Part shown: in pieces, positions 1 through 9,684 of the stretch
Layout of the letters: the number at the start of each line of letters is the position of its first letter
Position numbering within the stretch: position 1 is the first letter of the stretch
Assembly: GCA_010279815.1 (NCBI GenBank)
Contig: QEOQ01000207.1
Span: 1,394,078-1,458,077 of the forward strand
Origin: Brachionus plicatilis
Lineage: Eukaryota; Rotifera; Eurotatoria; Ploima; Brachionidae
Direction of reading: 5' to 3'
Length of the DNA stretch: 64,000 bases
Notes under the pieces: model-generated
Seen by the model: only the letters and a program-made list of their open reading frames with translations
Database searches by the model: none
Told to the model about the DNA's origin: nothing
Position numbers and translations under genes: made by a program

Positions 1-929
1 GTTTATTTGAAGTTAATTAAAATTAAATTTAAAGGCTTCTTTCAATAGATTAGATGAGATATTACACCAATGAACTTAAACTTTTTTTATAATGAAAAAT
101 ATTTAATAAACTCTGAAGATATTTATTTTTGAAATTTTTGTTTCTCAAATTTTTTTCAAATCTTCAATTCGAATAAAAATTAATTTATTAAAAAAAATTG
201 AAAAAAAGCAATCATTAGTTTCATGAATTAATGTCAGACTTTGATTGATTTAATTTTATTAATTAATAAATAAAAATAAATTGAAACTTTCTTAAATAAA
301 TTTCAATAATATTGTTAAAAAATTTCTAATACTGACAAGTAGCAACTTTTTTATGTTTTTTTTGGCTAAAATGCTCTCATTAAGTGGCAATTAGCGTTTG
401 AATAAAAAATTTAATATTCAATTTAGTTTCGATGGATCTAATTCAATCAGATAATGAACGTGTTGCTGCCAAAAATATTTATATTATTTAAGAGCTTGAT
501 TTTTAACAGCTTAATTTGTTTAAATTAGAGTCACTTTTTTTTCGGCATCCTTTTTTCGGAAGTTTGCAGATTTAGAAATTTTAAAAACTGAATACTAGTG
601 TAGAGGTGACATCATAATGTCTTAATTTTTTTTATTTAAACTTACTAAAATTAAGATTTTAAAAAAATAAGTAAAAATGGTAAAAAAAAATAAAAATTGA
701 TTTTAAATTTTATCAGTCTGATTGATTATAACAAAATGGAATTTTTTCCAACAATTGATGTTCAGCATTAAAAAAAAACAATGAACAAAAGTTTTTTTAA
801 TTAATATAAATTTCATTTTTTATTTGAAAATCTTTAAAAGATTCTAAAAAAATTAAATGAAATCGATTAAACGGGTCAAGTGAATTTTTTAAACAAAAAA
901 TTTAAGAATTATTTTACTAATAATTCAAC
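1..929. other. AT-rich non-coding flank
   Basis: No convincing coding sequence is seen on either strand. The stretch is rich in A and T runs with frequent stops in all frames. Its right end is presumably the 3' UTR of the minus-strand PTB-domain gene that stops at 930. Confidence 0.5.
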
Positions 930-3562
930 TTAATAATTGTATTGAGTTAAATTTCTTCGTCCTGCTGATTGATTTCGATAGCCCGGCCTTGTATTGTAAT
1001 CATTGTAATCTTGACTTCGATATCTGCTTAGAGTATTATTAGCTGCATAACTCCGATCCATTTCTCTGTATAATTTCCTTGACGGCATGGGCCTAGTTGT
1101 ATTGTACTTGTCATAAACATCTTAAAAATTAAAAACCTCAGATAAAGTAATTTTTTAAGGGAATATTATTTCAGCACAATCAATTTCTGATTAACACAAT
1201 GAAAAAAACATTCAACACGATTTGATTTCTTCTCAGCACAAAAAATTATATTTAAAAAAAAAAAATTTAACACAAAAAAATTGTGTTTGAAAATAATTCT
1301 TAATTTCATCACAAAAATATCAATAATAAAATAAATATTTTTTTTAATTTTAAATTTTATTAAATGATATTTATAAGTGGAAGTTATGCAAATAAAGTAA
1401 ATTTCGAAGCTTAAAAAAGAAAAGAAATTAAAAAAATTAGTCTCTAGAAAACCATTTTCCCGCATTTTTTGCATTTTTTGCTCTTTAAGGTTTATTGACG
1501 AATTGGTCCTTTTTTTTAAACAGTTTTTTAATGCCAATAAATGTGCACAATATCCTAATTTAGTGAAAAACTTGCAAGAACATTTCTTACTGTTAAGCTC
1601 AACTTAGTATCAGTTCTTGAATTCAACAGTAACAGTTCCCAACAAGCCATTAATTTTTGTGTTGAATGAATTTATTTTATTTTTAATTTTTGTGCTAAAA
1701 GTATTTTTTTCAAATTTTAATTTTTGTGTTGAGAAGAAATCATTTTGTGCTGAGCGTTTTGAAATTGTGTTGAATGGTTATTTTTTTGTGTTGAAAAGGG
1801 AGACCCATTTTTAAATCCTAAAATTACCTTTCCGCGGATATCCAGTTGAGTAGCGCTTCATTTCGTCAGGCCTAACAGTAGCATAGCTTTTCGGATAAGC
1901 TGGCGCCTCGTTGAAAAGACGCTTTGGCTTCAAATTATAATCATATATGTCCGGGTTGGCCAATTTTCTGTAATCAATATCTGGATTTTTGTGCATGTCA
2001 TAAGTTCTATTCAAAGTATTTGTCTGGTATCTGCTATCTCTGTAATGATTATCAGCAATGGTGGGACCGAAGGCCTTGTTTAGCAAATTTTTGGCATCAG
2101 TGTAGCCAGAATTGTAGCCATTTATGGGTATATTGTTGGGGTTGATTAGTTTTATGACTGGGCCTTTGGTTGGTCGGGAAGCAGAGCAAGGTCCTTGGTA
2201 GATTTGGGCCATGGGGCCCAAAATGTTCGGCGGTCGGTTCGAGTCAAAGTCGTTTTCAATGTTTGGCAATCGGTTGTCTGCGTACTGATTGTCCATAGAT
2301 TGAATTATTTTGACTGGTGGTGGCGCTGGCTCGTGAACATGGATCTCTTTAATTATAACTTGTGGGGCCTTTTTTTTCACATACTTTTCGACAATAATGG
2401 GAGACGGAGTTTTGTCATTGCGAACAAAAACCCGATTTTTTTTTCTCTCATTTTCCGAATCCGAATTTACGTCGTAAATTTTTTCCGGCAGATCATAGGT
2501 TTTGTTCAGCGAGTTGTTCGGTTCAGCCAAATAGCGTACATAAATATTTTGACCAGTGGCTGGATCGACCCTTTTTTCCACTCGAATTAAATTTTCTGTC
2601 TTCTCATAGGGATCCACAAGTGTATCATTTTCTTGGCTCACTTTATTATTAAAATTATCATTGCACTCTTCTATGTATTCAGTGTGGTGCTTTGTACCAG
2701 ATGGTCTGGATTTTTTCTCATTCTTTCTGGGCCTGATCTCCGAGTATATTTGCTCAGTGGGCTCACGGGTGTCAACACGAGAACTCTGCTCGACTTGGCG
2801 CTTACTCTTCGGCATAGACTCGACTGATTTTTCGTCTTCATCGAACAACTGCCACAAATCAATCGGAGTATTTTCGGTTGCATAAAAATAGCCACTTTGG
2901 TCAAATTTTTTCACCAGAACTCTTTTATCACCATTGTCCAAGTCTGTCCTCATGCAATACACCACAGGTATGTTACCAAATTTTTTGCAAAAATCGCTCA
3001 CCGATTCTCTAGTTGAATTGAACGCTTTCTGGCAGCTTTCAATCAGCTTCATGGCCATTTTGATCATGCCAATGACAAACACGTGACATTCTACTACTGG
3101 TTTTTTGGTGTTTGGATCGATTCCCTTTAGAAAAACAACAAAAAGAGGTGGATTGCGGCAGTTTTGGCTCTTTTGTGCCATTTCTGTATCAAGAGGAACA
3201 AATTTCCAATCTTTGGAATTTTTTTCAGCGGGATCAAACTCGGCAATGAACCTCAGTGCACCACAATAGACGAGGCTCTTGATGGGATAATAGAACAAAG
3301 CGCTGATAGAGCAGCTTTCTTTTGAAGAGGCATGCTCCATTTGCAGCCCACTTGGAAATACAGTGAGCCATGTTTGAATGCCTTGGGCAAAATTCGAGCC
3401 ATCTATGGGATATCGCTCAGCTATAGTGTCCTGCAGCTGTGTCAAATTAAAATTGGACTCGTTGATTTTTTTATTTTCCGGGTTAAAAACTGAAGTGCCC
3501 AAATAAAGAGCTTTGCATTTACAAATTGGTTCCTCATTTTGACTTGGTATGTTGTCAGACAT
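930..3562 (-). CDS. PTB/PID-domain scaffold protein, two exons
   Basis: Exon 1 is 3562..1828 and exon 2 is 1120..930; they join in phase 1 across a GT..AG intron (1827..1121) to give about 641 residues. Residues about 14-185 look like a phosphotyrosine-binding domain: an early YLGTSVF strand as in PTB beta-1, and a final helix reading ECHVFVIGMIKMAMKLIESC followed by QKAF, which matches the usual CHVF...A..I...AF ending. The rest is predicted disordered, rich in Tyr, Arg, Asn and Pro, with an APPP stretch, and continues in the same style in exon 2 (RPMPSRKLYREMDRSY). The likely role is a cytoplasmic adaptor that binds NPxY-type tails. I do not recognise an orthologue, so no name is given. Splicing replaces the unspliced ending GNFRI with DVYDKYN. 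Confidence 0.75.
1171..1797. repeat. Foldback (MITE-like) element inside the PTB-gene intron
   Basis: The left arm (about 1171-1320) and the right arm (about 1643-1797) are imperfect inverted copies of each other over roughly 150 bases. Both carry a spaced series of a short TTTTTGTGTTGA-like motif (CTCAGCACAAAA on the left strand, TTTTGTGCTGAG on the right). A direct repeat AAGGGA lies just outside both arms (1157-1162 and 1796-1801) and may be a target-site duplication. The interior has no coding capacity. The short open frames in this area are by-products of the repeats. Confidence 0.6.
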
Positions 3563-4662
3563 AATTTTAAAAAAATTTTAAAAAAAGCTCAAAACAATAA
3601 TCAGTAGCACTTTTTAATAATTTATCTAAAAATAATACAAAAATTTGAACAATAATCGTTAAAAAAAAACATTTTGGTGTAAAGGTCCTTTATTTTCACT
3701 CATTTATGACAAAAGATGGCTTTTTAGCATTGTTTTTCTTGATACTATTTTTGTTCGAGCTTTGCTTGATTATCGTTTGCTTAGCATTTTTATCAAATTT
3801 AGATATAATCAGAAGCACTGAAGCGTGACGCGACCTGAATGCAGAAAATTTAATTTTTGTTTTGGTCAAGTTGAGTTTTTTGCTAGCCCTTAGTATATTC
3901 TTGACTCTACATCTAATTATTTTGATTATTTATTGTCAAGATTATTAAAACAACTAGAAAAAAAAATTTTTAAATTTAAATTTTCCCATACAACTACCAT
4001 TAAAGCTTCAAGCTAAAAAATATCTTAATTTTAATTTATTGAAACATATTCAAATTCGAAAAATTGTCAAGCAATAGCAATGAAAATGTCTAAAGCGTCG
4101 AACAATACTTTTCACTTTATCAATACTGTCAAGTGATTTGTGTCTACTAGAATTTTTTTCATTGATTTAAAAATAATAAGCTAAACAAAATAGATAAATT
4201 TAAACTTTGGTATCTATAAATATGAATTGATTTAGAAAGCTTGCAAACCACTGGTTATGCAATCCTTTTAAAATTTTTCTTCCTGGATTCGTAAAATATT
4301 TTGCTTTGCTTTAAATGGCAATTTAAATATTATTTATATTTATTTCGTCAATTATCCTACGGTAGACTGAGTATAAAATTTTCAAACAATACTTAGAGCT
4401 TCATATTTATTAGGCTATTTGACTAACTTTTTTAAAATTACCACAATTAATAAGCTAATTGTATAAAAAATGCAATTACTTGTCTATAAATATCACGTTT
4501 GTTCCATTATACACTCGACATACTCTTTTAGCTGAGAAAAAATTTATTTAATTTTGAAAATAATTATTCTCAAAAATGAACATGTGTTCAGTTAAATTTA
4601 AAGAGTGCTTGATATCATTCAAATAATAATAAATAGCTAAATTTTTGTAAAAAAAATATTAA
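3563..4662. other. Intergenic region between divergent genes
   Basis: This is the shared upstream region of the minus-strand PTB gene and the plus-strand TMEM242 gene. TATAAATA at 4485-4492 lies about 170 bases before the TMEM242 start and could be its TATA box. Nothing else is recognised. Confidence 0.4.
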
Positions 4663-5136
4663 ATGAATGAAAACTTGCCGGAAAAATTAGACCAGATTGA
4701 AACAGCTCAACTTGATCCAAAAAAAGACAAAGCTGACAGAATTAAAGCTGGAATATTTTTTTCTCTTATTAGTTCAATTGGAGTTTTGTCGGGATTCGGC
4801 TACAGCCTTGGCTCTGTTAAAAAACGCGAGATAAAAAACCTGAACAGCAAGAAGGTCAGAGATCTTTATTATTTACAAGAAAGTGGTGCCGAATTAGCTC
4901 GACGAGCTTTGCTTAGAGCAACTATTTACTCTGTAAGCGGGGTTTCTTTATTCTGCTTTTCAATTTGGAAGCTAAGTGGAGCAAATAATTTTGAAGAGTT
5001 CCGCTACAAAATTGGATCCTTGTTGCCGCAAATAAAGCGAAACAAGGAGCAACAAGGCCGAACTGATTTTAAAAATTTGACTGAATTTTTTCAATTTTTA
5101 ATTGACGAAGACAACAAATCAAAAAAGTCTAGATAA
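4663..5136 (+). CDS. TMEM242: TMEM242-like mitochondrial membrane protein
   Basis: One exon encodes 157 residues, close to the vertebrate length of about 141. There are two hydrophobic segments, about residues 29-51 (FFSLISSIGVLSGFGYSLGS) and 86-104 (IYSVSGVSLFCFSIWKLSG). Family-like stretches are ESGAELARRALLRATIYS and the FRYKIGSLLPQIKRN block after the second segment. The vertebrate protein sits in the inner mitochondrial membrane and helps assemble ATP synthase and complex I. The charged Lys-rich N- and C-termini are typical. The TAA stop overlaps the start codon of the next gene. A TATA-like sequence lies at 4485-4492. Confidence 0.85.
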   Translation: MNENLPEKLDQIETAQLDPKKDKADRIKAGIFFSLISSIGVLSGFGYSLGSVKKREIKNLNSKKVRDLYYLQESGAELARRALLRATIYSVSGVSLFCFSIWKLSGANNFEEFRYKIGSLLPQIKRNKEQQGRTDFKNLTEFFQFLIDEDNKSKKSR

Positions 5137-6507
5137 TGAACAAAACTGTTAGACCACGATATGCTTACCAGTCCAGGCTGTTGACTATGATAAACGAGCT
5201 CAGCTTAAGGGGAAAATGGACTGAGCTGAAAATAGGTCTAAAATTTTTCAACAAAGTATTGACCAAATATTATATTGATGCATATTGGAAAGTAATTATC
5301 TAGCAATTTATTTGACCAATTTATAAATAAAAAATAAAAAAAAATTTAAGTTTTTATTTCAATTAGCATCAAGAGACTTTCCACGATACATTGAATGTAT
5401 TCCTCAATTTATAGAGTAATTTTGAACACTGTACCACTTTCTAAATTAATTTGTAAAAAATTGTTTCTTAAGTTGTCTTCACTCGATGAATTTAAATAAA
5501 AAAAAAGAAGTTATCTATTCGGTTGTTTTTCTTTTATTCAGTAAAAACTACTTTAACCAAGGAATTGATCTGCTCAAAATGTACCACTTGGCATCAGACT
5601 CGAGTTTAATGGCCAAAGAAAAAGATGTCAATGTGTTAACAAAAATATTGAATTCTGATTTGGATTTTATAAAATGGAAATACGAAATATCAAAAGAATC
5701 CTATGAAGATGAAAATCAACTGGCTCAGCAGCTAGCCGAAAAATGCATTTTCCAAATTCAATTAATTGTTGATACATATGATTTAGCTGATAACCAAATA
5801 AATCAATTAATGGAAATTTATACTTATTATAAAAAAATAAATGAATTACACGAAGTACTGCTTGCATATTCAGCAAAAAATTCTGACTATTTAAATGCCC
5901 AAAAGTATCTTTTTGAGTTCGAACTCAATTACATGAATTTTATATCAACTGAATTGTTTCAAGTAAGTTTTTTTATGAAAAATAAAAATTAGAAATTTTT
6001 TAATTAGAAAATATTTAAAAAAAAAAAATTTTTATGACTTTTTAGATAAATTTTTTCTATGCTCTAAAAATTGAAATTTTTTTTGCAATAGATGCAAAAA
6101 ATTTAAAGATTTCTTTTATTTTAGAATATAACTCGATTGAATCCGTCAGATGGTTTAATTCTAAAATATCATAAATACTTTCAAAATGTGATTTTATCAA
6201 TTGATTGTATCTTTGAAATATTGGATTATTATCAATGGAAATATAGCAAAGAATGCTGGTCATGTCTGAGTATATTGATTAAACAATCAGATAAAATGTA
6301 ACTTTAGATTAACAACAAAAATAAGTTAATTTTATTTTTACTTGTTTTGGATTTAGAGATGCAATAAGAGACTGCATTTTAGAGAATTGGAACCTAAGGA
6401 AGCATTACTGGATTCCATATCACTTCAAATTGTTTTCAAAAATTTATGAAAATATTGATATTTATCGATTTAGTATTGCGATCATGCTGATGGGACCAAG
6501 TAAATAA
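5136..6507 (+). CDS. TAF1A: TAF1A, RNA polymerase I SL1/TIF-IB subunit
   Basis: Five exons keep frame: 5136..5291, 5351..5415, 5473..5962, 6125..6297 and 6357..6507, giving about 344 residues. All introns are GT..AG, two of them only 57-59 bases. The first exon has the helical LLTMINELSLRGKWTELKIG segment, which parallels the family's SFIQEALLKHQWQ region. The last exon has LENWNLRKHYWIPYHF, which parallels the family's EEWNSRKNWWPGFHF block. TAF1A is an alpha-helical-repeat subunit of the selectivity factor that recruits Pol I to rDNA. An in-frame TAG at 5130-5132 puts the first usable ATG at 5136, which overlaps the TMEM242 stop. The true end may instead be a sixth exon: a donor after 6499 and an acceptor before 6559 would keep frame to TGA 6648-6650 (372 residues). 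The protein is shorter than the human one (450). Confidence 0.75.
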
Positions 6508-6657
6508 AAAATTAATAAAAAAATAACTATTAGAAAGTTTAACATTCAAATAACAAAGGTCATGTTTTTGTCAAAACTTCTTCACAAAATTGCAATTTAA
6601 ACTTGGTGAATTTCAGCCATGAATTGGAAGTCTACAACTGGTTGAGTTGATTCATTT

Positions 6658-8484
6658 ATATGAACTAGAAATGAAATGATGTTCCTATTTTTAGTTAAAT
6701 TTTTATGTATTATGAATTAGACCGAAAAAGGGAAGATTTTGCAATTCATTAGATAAATAGAGCATTTACTTAATGTCAATAAAAAATTAAAATTTTTGGA
6801 TATATTAATTTGAAATTTCTTCATTATCAATAATTTCATCATTATCAATAATTTCATCATATTTTGATTCTGGGATACCCGATGTTTGATATTTGATGCA
6901 ATCAGTTTAATTTCAATATACAGTCAAAGACATTTTATCCGGAACGCTCTGAACAAAAAATAAACAACTGAGGATTCAATTTTTCAGATAAAATCTGATC
7001 CGTAATTTAAAGTTCTAGTTCATTGGTGTATTAATTTATCTTATTTTCAAGATTCCTTTTTTTATTGTAGATAAAAAAAGTAACTATATCATCTGCAAAA
7101 AGTAAAGAATATTCATTATTTGTTTGTTTCTTTTAGGAATGTTATTAATAAATATACTAAATAAAAGAGGACTAATAACAAGGAACACCAGCAGATATTT
7201 GGTATTCATCGCTCAAGTGGTCATTCACATTTACCTTAAATGCCCTTGAGTCTAAGAATGGTCGAATCCATTTAATTTAGAAGTTTAGTGGTTTTATTTT
7301 AATCTTTTTATAAATTAAGCTTTATCGAAGGCTTTAGAAAGGGATATAATTTTTCGCTATTTTTTTATTACTTAAGTGATATACATTAATGTTATCAAAG
7401 ATTTTAAACGCACACATAAAACAAAATAATGTTATTTTATATGAGTTGAGACTAAATAATGAAGATAGTATTTCTCCTAACCATTTTCCTTTTTATTTGC
7501 CTGTTTTTAATTCCTTATTATTTGAGATCAAAATTGAAATTAAATTTGATCCTTTCTATGACCTTTAATCATTTTTTTCCAAATTTCAATTCTGCTTGAC
7601 AGTGGATTTTTTCCCATCTTATGAATGAAATCGAACCAATTTCGGTTCCAAAATATTTTAAAAAAGCTTTTAACTCAGAAGTGATTAAATCTTTTTTCAA
7701 GAAAAAAGATTTATGACTTGTAATTTAAACAAGTCAAAGTTATGAACTCAATTTTTCAAATGTTTGAAACAACTTTCAGATTTCAAGCTATGGAAACTTT
7801 TAGATTTTTCGTAGAGACTTAATTTGGGTGAAAAAAGTTTGAATCAACTGATAAATTTTGCGGAACGAGTATTAGACCAAAACAAAAAAAAAATAATCTT
7901 AGATTTAAATTTTTATTCTTATTTGTTTTGCAATACTTTATAAATCTATAACTCTATATATACTCTATAAATCCGTGTTAAAATTTAAATTAATATTTTA
8001 ATATTTATTGCTGTTAAGATACGAGAAGTGAATTGTTAGATGTTAATTTATAGTTTTTCATTCCTCAAATATAATTTAACAAAATTTTTAATCAATTTTC
8101 AACTAAAGTCATGATTTTAAACATAATAACTAAAAATGAACTTTTCAAAATTACACTTTTTATAAGTATTTTTGAATGAATTCAGAAATGAAATGCATCA
8201 AATTTTAGATTATTGTAATTTTTTAGATCTCAAGAAGTTAAATGAAATAAAAACAAAGAGATTGAACTTTTTCAATTATTCCATTTTTATTTTAAAACTG
8301 GTCAAAATGATTTTTAATAAAATGTTAAATGGTATAATTTACTCTTTATTTTGTTATAACTTTTCTTTAAAAATGGAAATTTTCTTAAGAAAAAAGGAAA
8401 TGAAAATAAAGACAAAATATAAACATAAAAAATATAGATATTTATAATATTGATAAAAAAATCGATTTGTATCGTTCGGCTGTT
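6658..8484. other. Intergenic region with retroelement remnant
   Basis: Apart from the reverse transcriptase remnant listed separately, no gene is seen. A small direct repeat of TCATTATCAATAATT lies at about 6822-6860. A 91-codon open frame at 8172-8447 is Lys/Ile/Phe-rich and looks like chance. Confidence 0.5.
6870..7350 (-). pseudogene. Decayed non-LTR retrotransposon reverse transcriptase
   Basis: Reading the minus strand gives, in correct order but in shifting frames with stops, the landmarks of a LINE reverse transcriptase: SKAFDKA (about 7317-7338), WIRPFLDSRAFKVNVNDHLS then ISAGVP (about 7180-7280), PLLFSIFINNIP (about 7125-7165) and the catalytic FADDIV box (about 7085-7105). A weaker downstream part (LNPQLFIFCSERS) follows. 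At least two frameshifts and several stops are visible, so the copy is dead. The endonuclease part and the 3' end are not recognised. The spacing resembles the Jockey/CR1 or I groups, but I cannot assign a clade. Confidence 0.8.
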
Positions 8485-9684
8485 TTACTGGCTGGCACAT
8501 TGAACTCGTCTGCCTTGTGCCGATTCTCCATCTTCATCCATGTATTCTTCATTTCTTTTGTTTCTTTCATAAGCTGGATCCAAGTCAATCAATGTGTGCT
8601 CTTCAGCATCTACATGAGTATCAACTTTGGTTTTCGGTGGTAGCACTTTTTCCAATTCAGCTATTCTTCTCAGCTCAATTTCACCATTTTGCGGAAATTT
8701 TACATTAAAATTGATTATTAAACGTCCTTTTTCAAATGGGTTTTTATACATGGGCATGCCCTCATTCAACACGCATTTAACATCGTTTGGTTTTATTATC
8801 TCACCTGGCAGACTAGATACCACTAAAATTCTGTCATCAAGAGTTTTTATAGTTCGTTTGAAACCAGTCAAAGCCTCATTGAGATTAATGTCCATTTTCA
8901 TGAACAAATCCATGTTTTTACGTTTAAATATGGGATGATTTTTTTCTTCCAAAATTATGATTATGTCTCCGGGCTCAAGGCCTGGGACTTGGTCACCTTC
9001 GCCATAAAATGGAATCTTTTGTCCGTCTTCCATTCCTTTGTCAATGTGGACCTCTAATATTTTTCTCTCTTGAACAATTTTGCGACCTTGGCAAGTTTTG
9101 CACATGTCTTTGGGATTTATTTTTTCTCCTTGGCCCTGGCATTCTCTACAAGTGGTGTGTATTTGTTGGTACATACCAGCACCAAGTTGATTCAGAATAA
9201 CTTGGCTTCCAGTGCCTTTACAAGTTGTACACTTGATTACAGCGCCCTCTTTTCCTCCCTTGCCATTGCATTTCTCACAGATTACGTTCTTTTGCAAAGC
9301 CAATTTTCTCGTCGAGCCTTTATAGAGCTCTTCGAGAGTAACGCCTAGTTGATGAATGACATCTTTGCCTTTATTTTCCTTTCGTCTACGACCGCCACCA
9401 AAAAACATTTCGAAGATGTCCATCGGCGAACTGAAGTGTCCTTCGCCACCGCCACCTTCTTTAAGAGCTTGCTCGCCACCCTCATCATAAATTCGCCTCT
9501 TTTTCTCATCGCTAAGAACTTCATAGGCTTGAGATATATTCTTGAATTTTTCAGCTGAGTCTTTGTCCGGGTTTTTGTCCGGGTGATACTTGAGTGCCAA
9601 TTTACGATAGGCCTTCTTGAGTTCGTCGGGTGTAGCGGTTGGTTTGACACCCAACAAATCGTAGTAACCTGTTTCTTTCACCAT
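8485..9684 (-). CDS. DNAJA1: DNAJA1-type (class I Hsp40) co-chaperone
   Basis: A single exon encodes 399 residues, matching the family length of about 397. Residues 5-70 are a J domain with the HPD triad ([12 protein letters not shown]), which stimulates Hsp70 ATPase. A short Gly-rich linker with [20 protein letters not shown] follows. Four zinc-binding CxxCxG-type repeats are visible: [24 protein letters not shown] and the degenerate CKTCQGRK. Then come the two substrate-binding C-terminal domains, including [18 protein letters not shown] and [13 protein letters not shown]. The protein ends in CASQ, a CaaX box predicted to be farnesylated, as in DNAJA1. It acts in the cytosol and on membranes with Hsp70 in folding and import. 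The flanking DNA is non-coding. Confidence 0.95.
   Translation of the reverse strand: MVKETGYYDLLGVKPTATPDELKKAYRKLALKYHPDKNPDKDSAEKFKNISQAYEVLSDEKKRRIYDEGGEQALKEGGGGEGHFSSPMDIFEMFFGGGRRRKENKGKDVIHQLGVTLEELYKGSTRKLALQKNVICEKCNGKGGKEGAVIKCTTCKGTGSQVILNQLGAGMYQQIHTTCRECQGQGEKINPKDMCKTCQGRKIVQERKILEVHIDKGMEDGQKIPFYGEGDQVPGLEPGDIIIILEEKNHPIFKRKNMDLFMKMDINLNEALTGFKRTIKTLDDRILVVSSLPGEIIKPNDVKCVLNEGMPMYKNPFEKGRLIINFNVKFPQNGEIELRRIAELEKVLPPKTKVDTHVDAEEHTLIDLDPAYERNKRNEEYMDEDGESAQGRRVQCASQ

Noticed and set aside
1166..1814. Two open frames (123 and 65 codons) inside the PTB-gene intron
   Set aside because: Both fall in the arms of the foldback element and simply translate its repeated motif.
2195..2904. 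Several frames opposite or overlapping the PTB gene
   Set aside because: Shadows of the coding exon; the PTB frame alone has domain structure and consistent splice joining.
6920..6955. ACAGTCAAAGACATTTTATCCGGAAC looked like a pogo-type terminus
   Set aside because: No partner end was found, and the stretch is better explained as a downstream part of the minus-strand reverse transcriptase remnant.
8172..8447. 91-codon plus-strand frame rich in Lys, Phe and Ile
   Set aside because: No domain, no G+C rise, composition as expected from translated AT-rich DNA.
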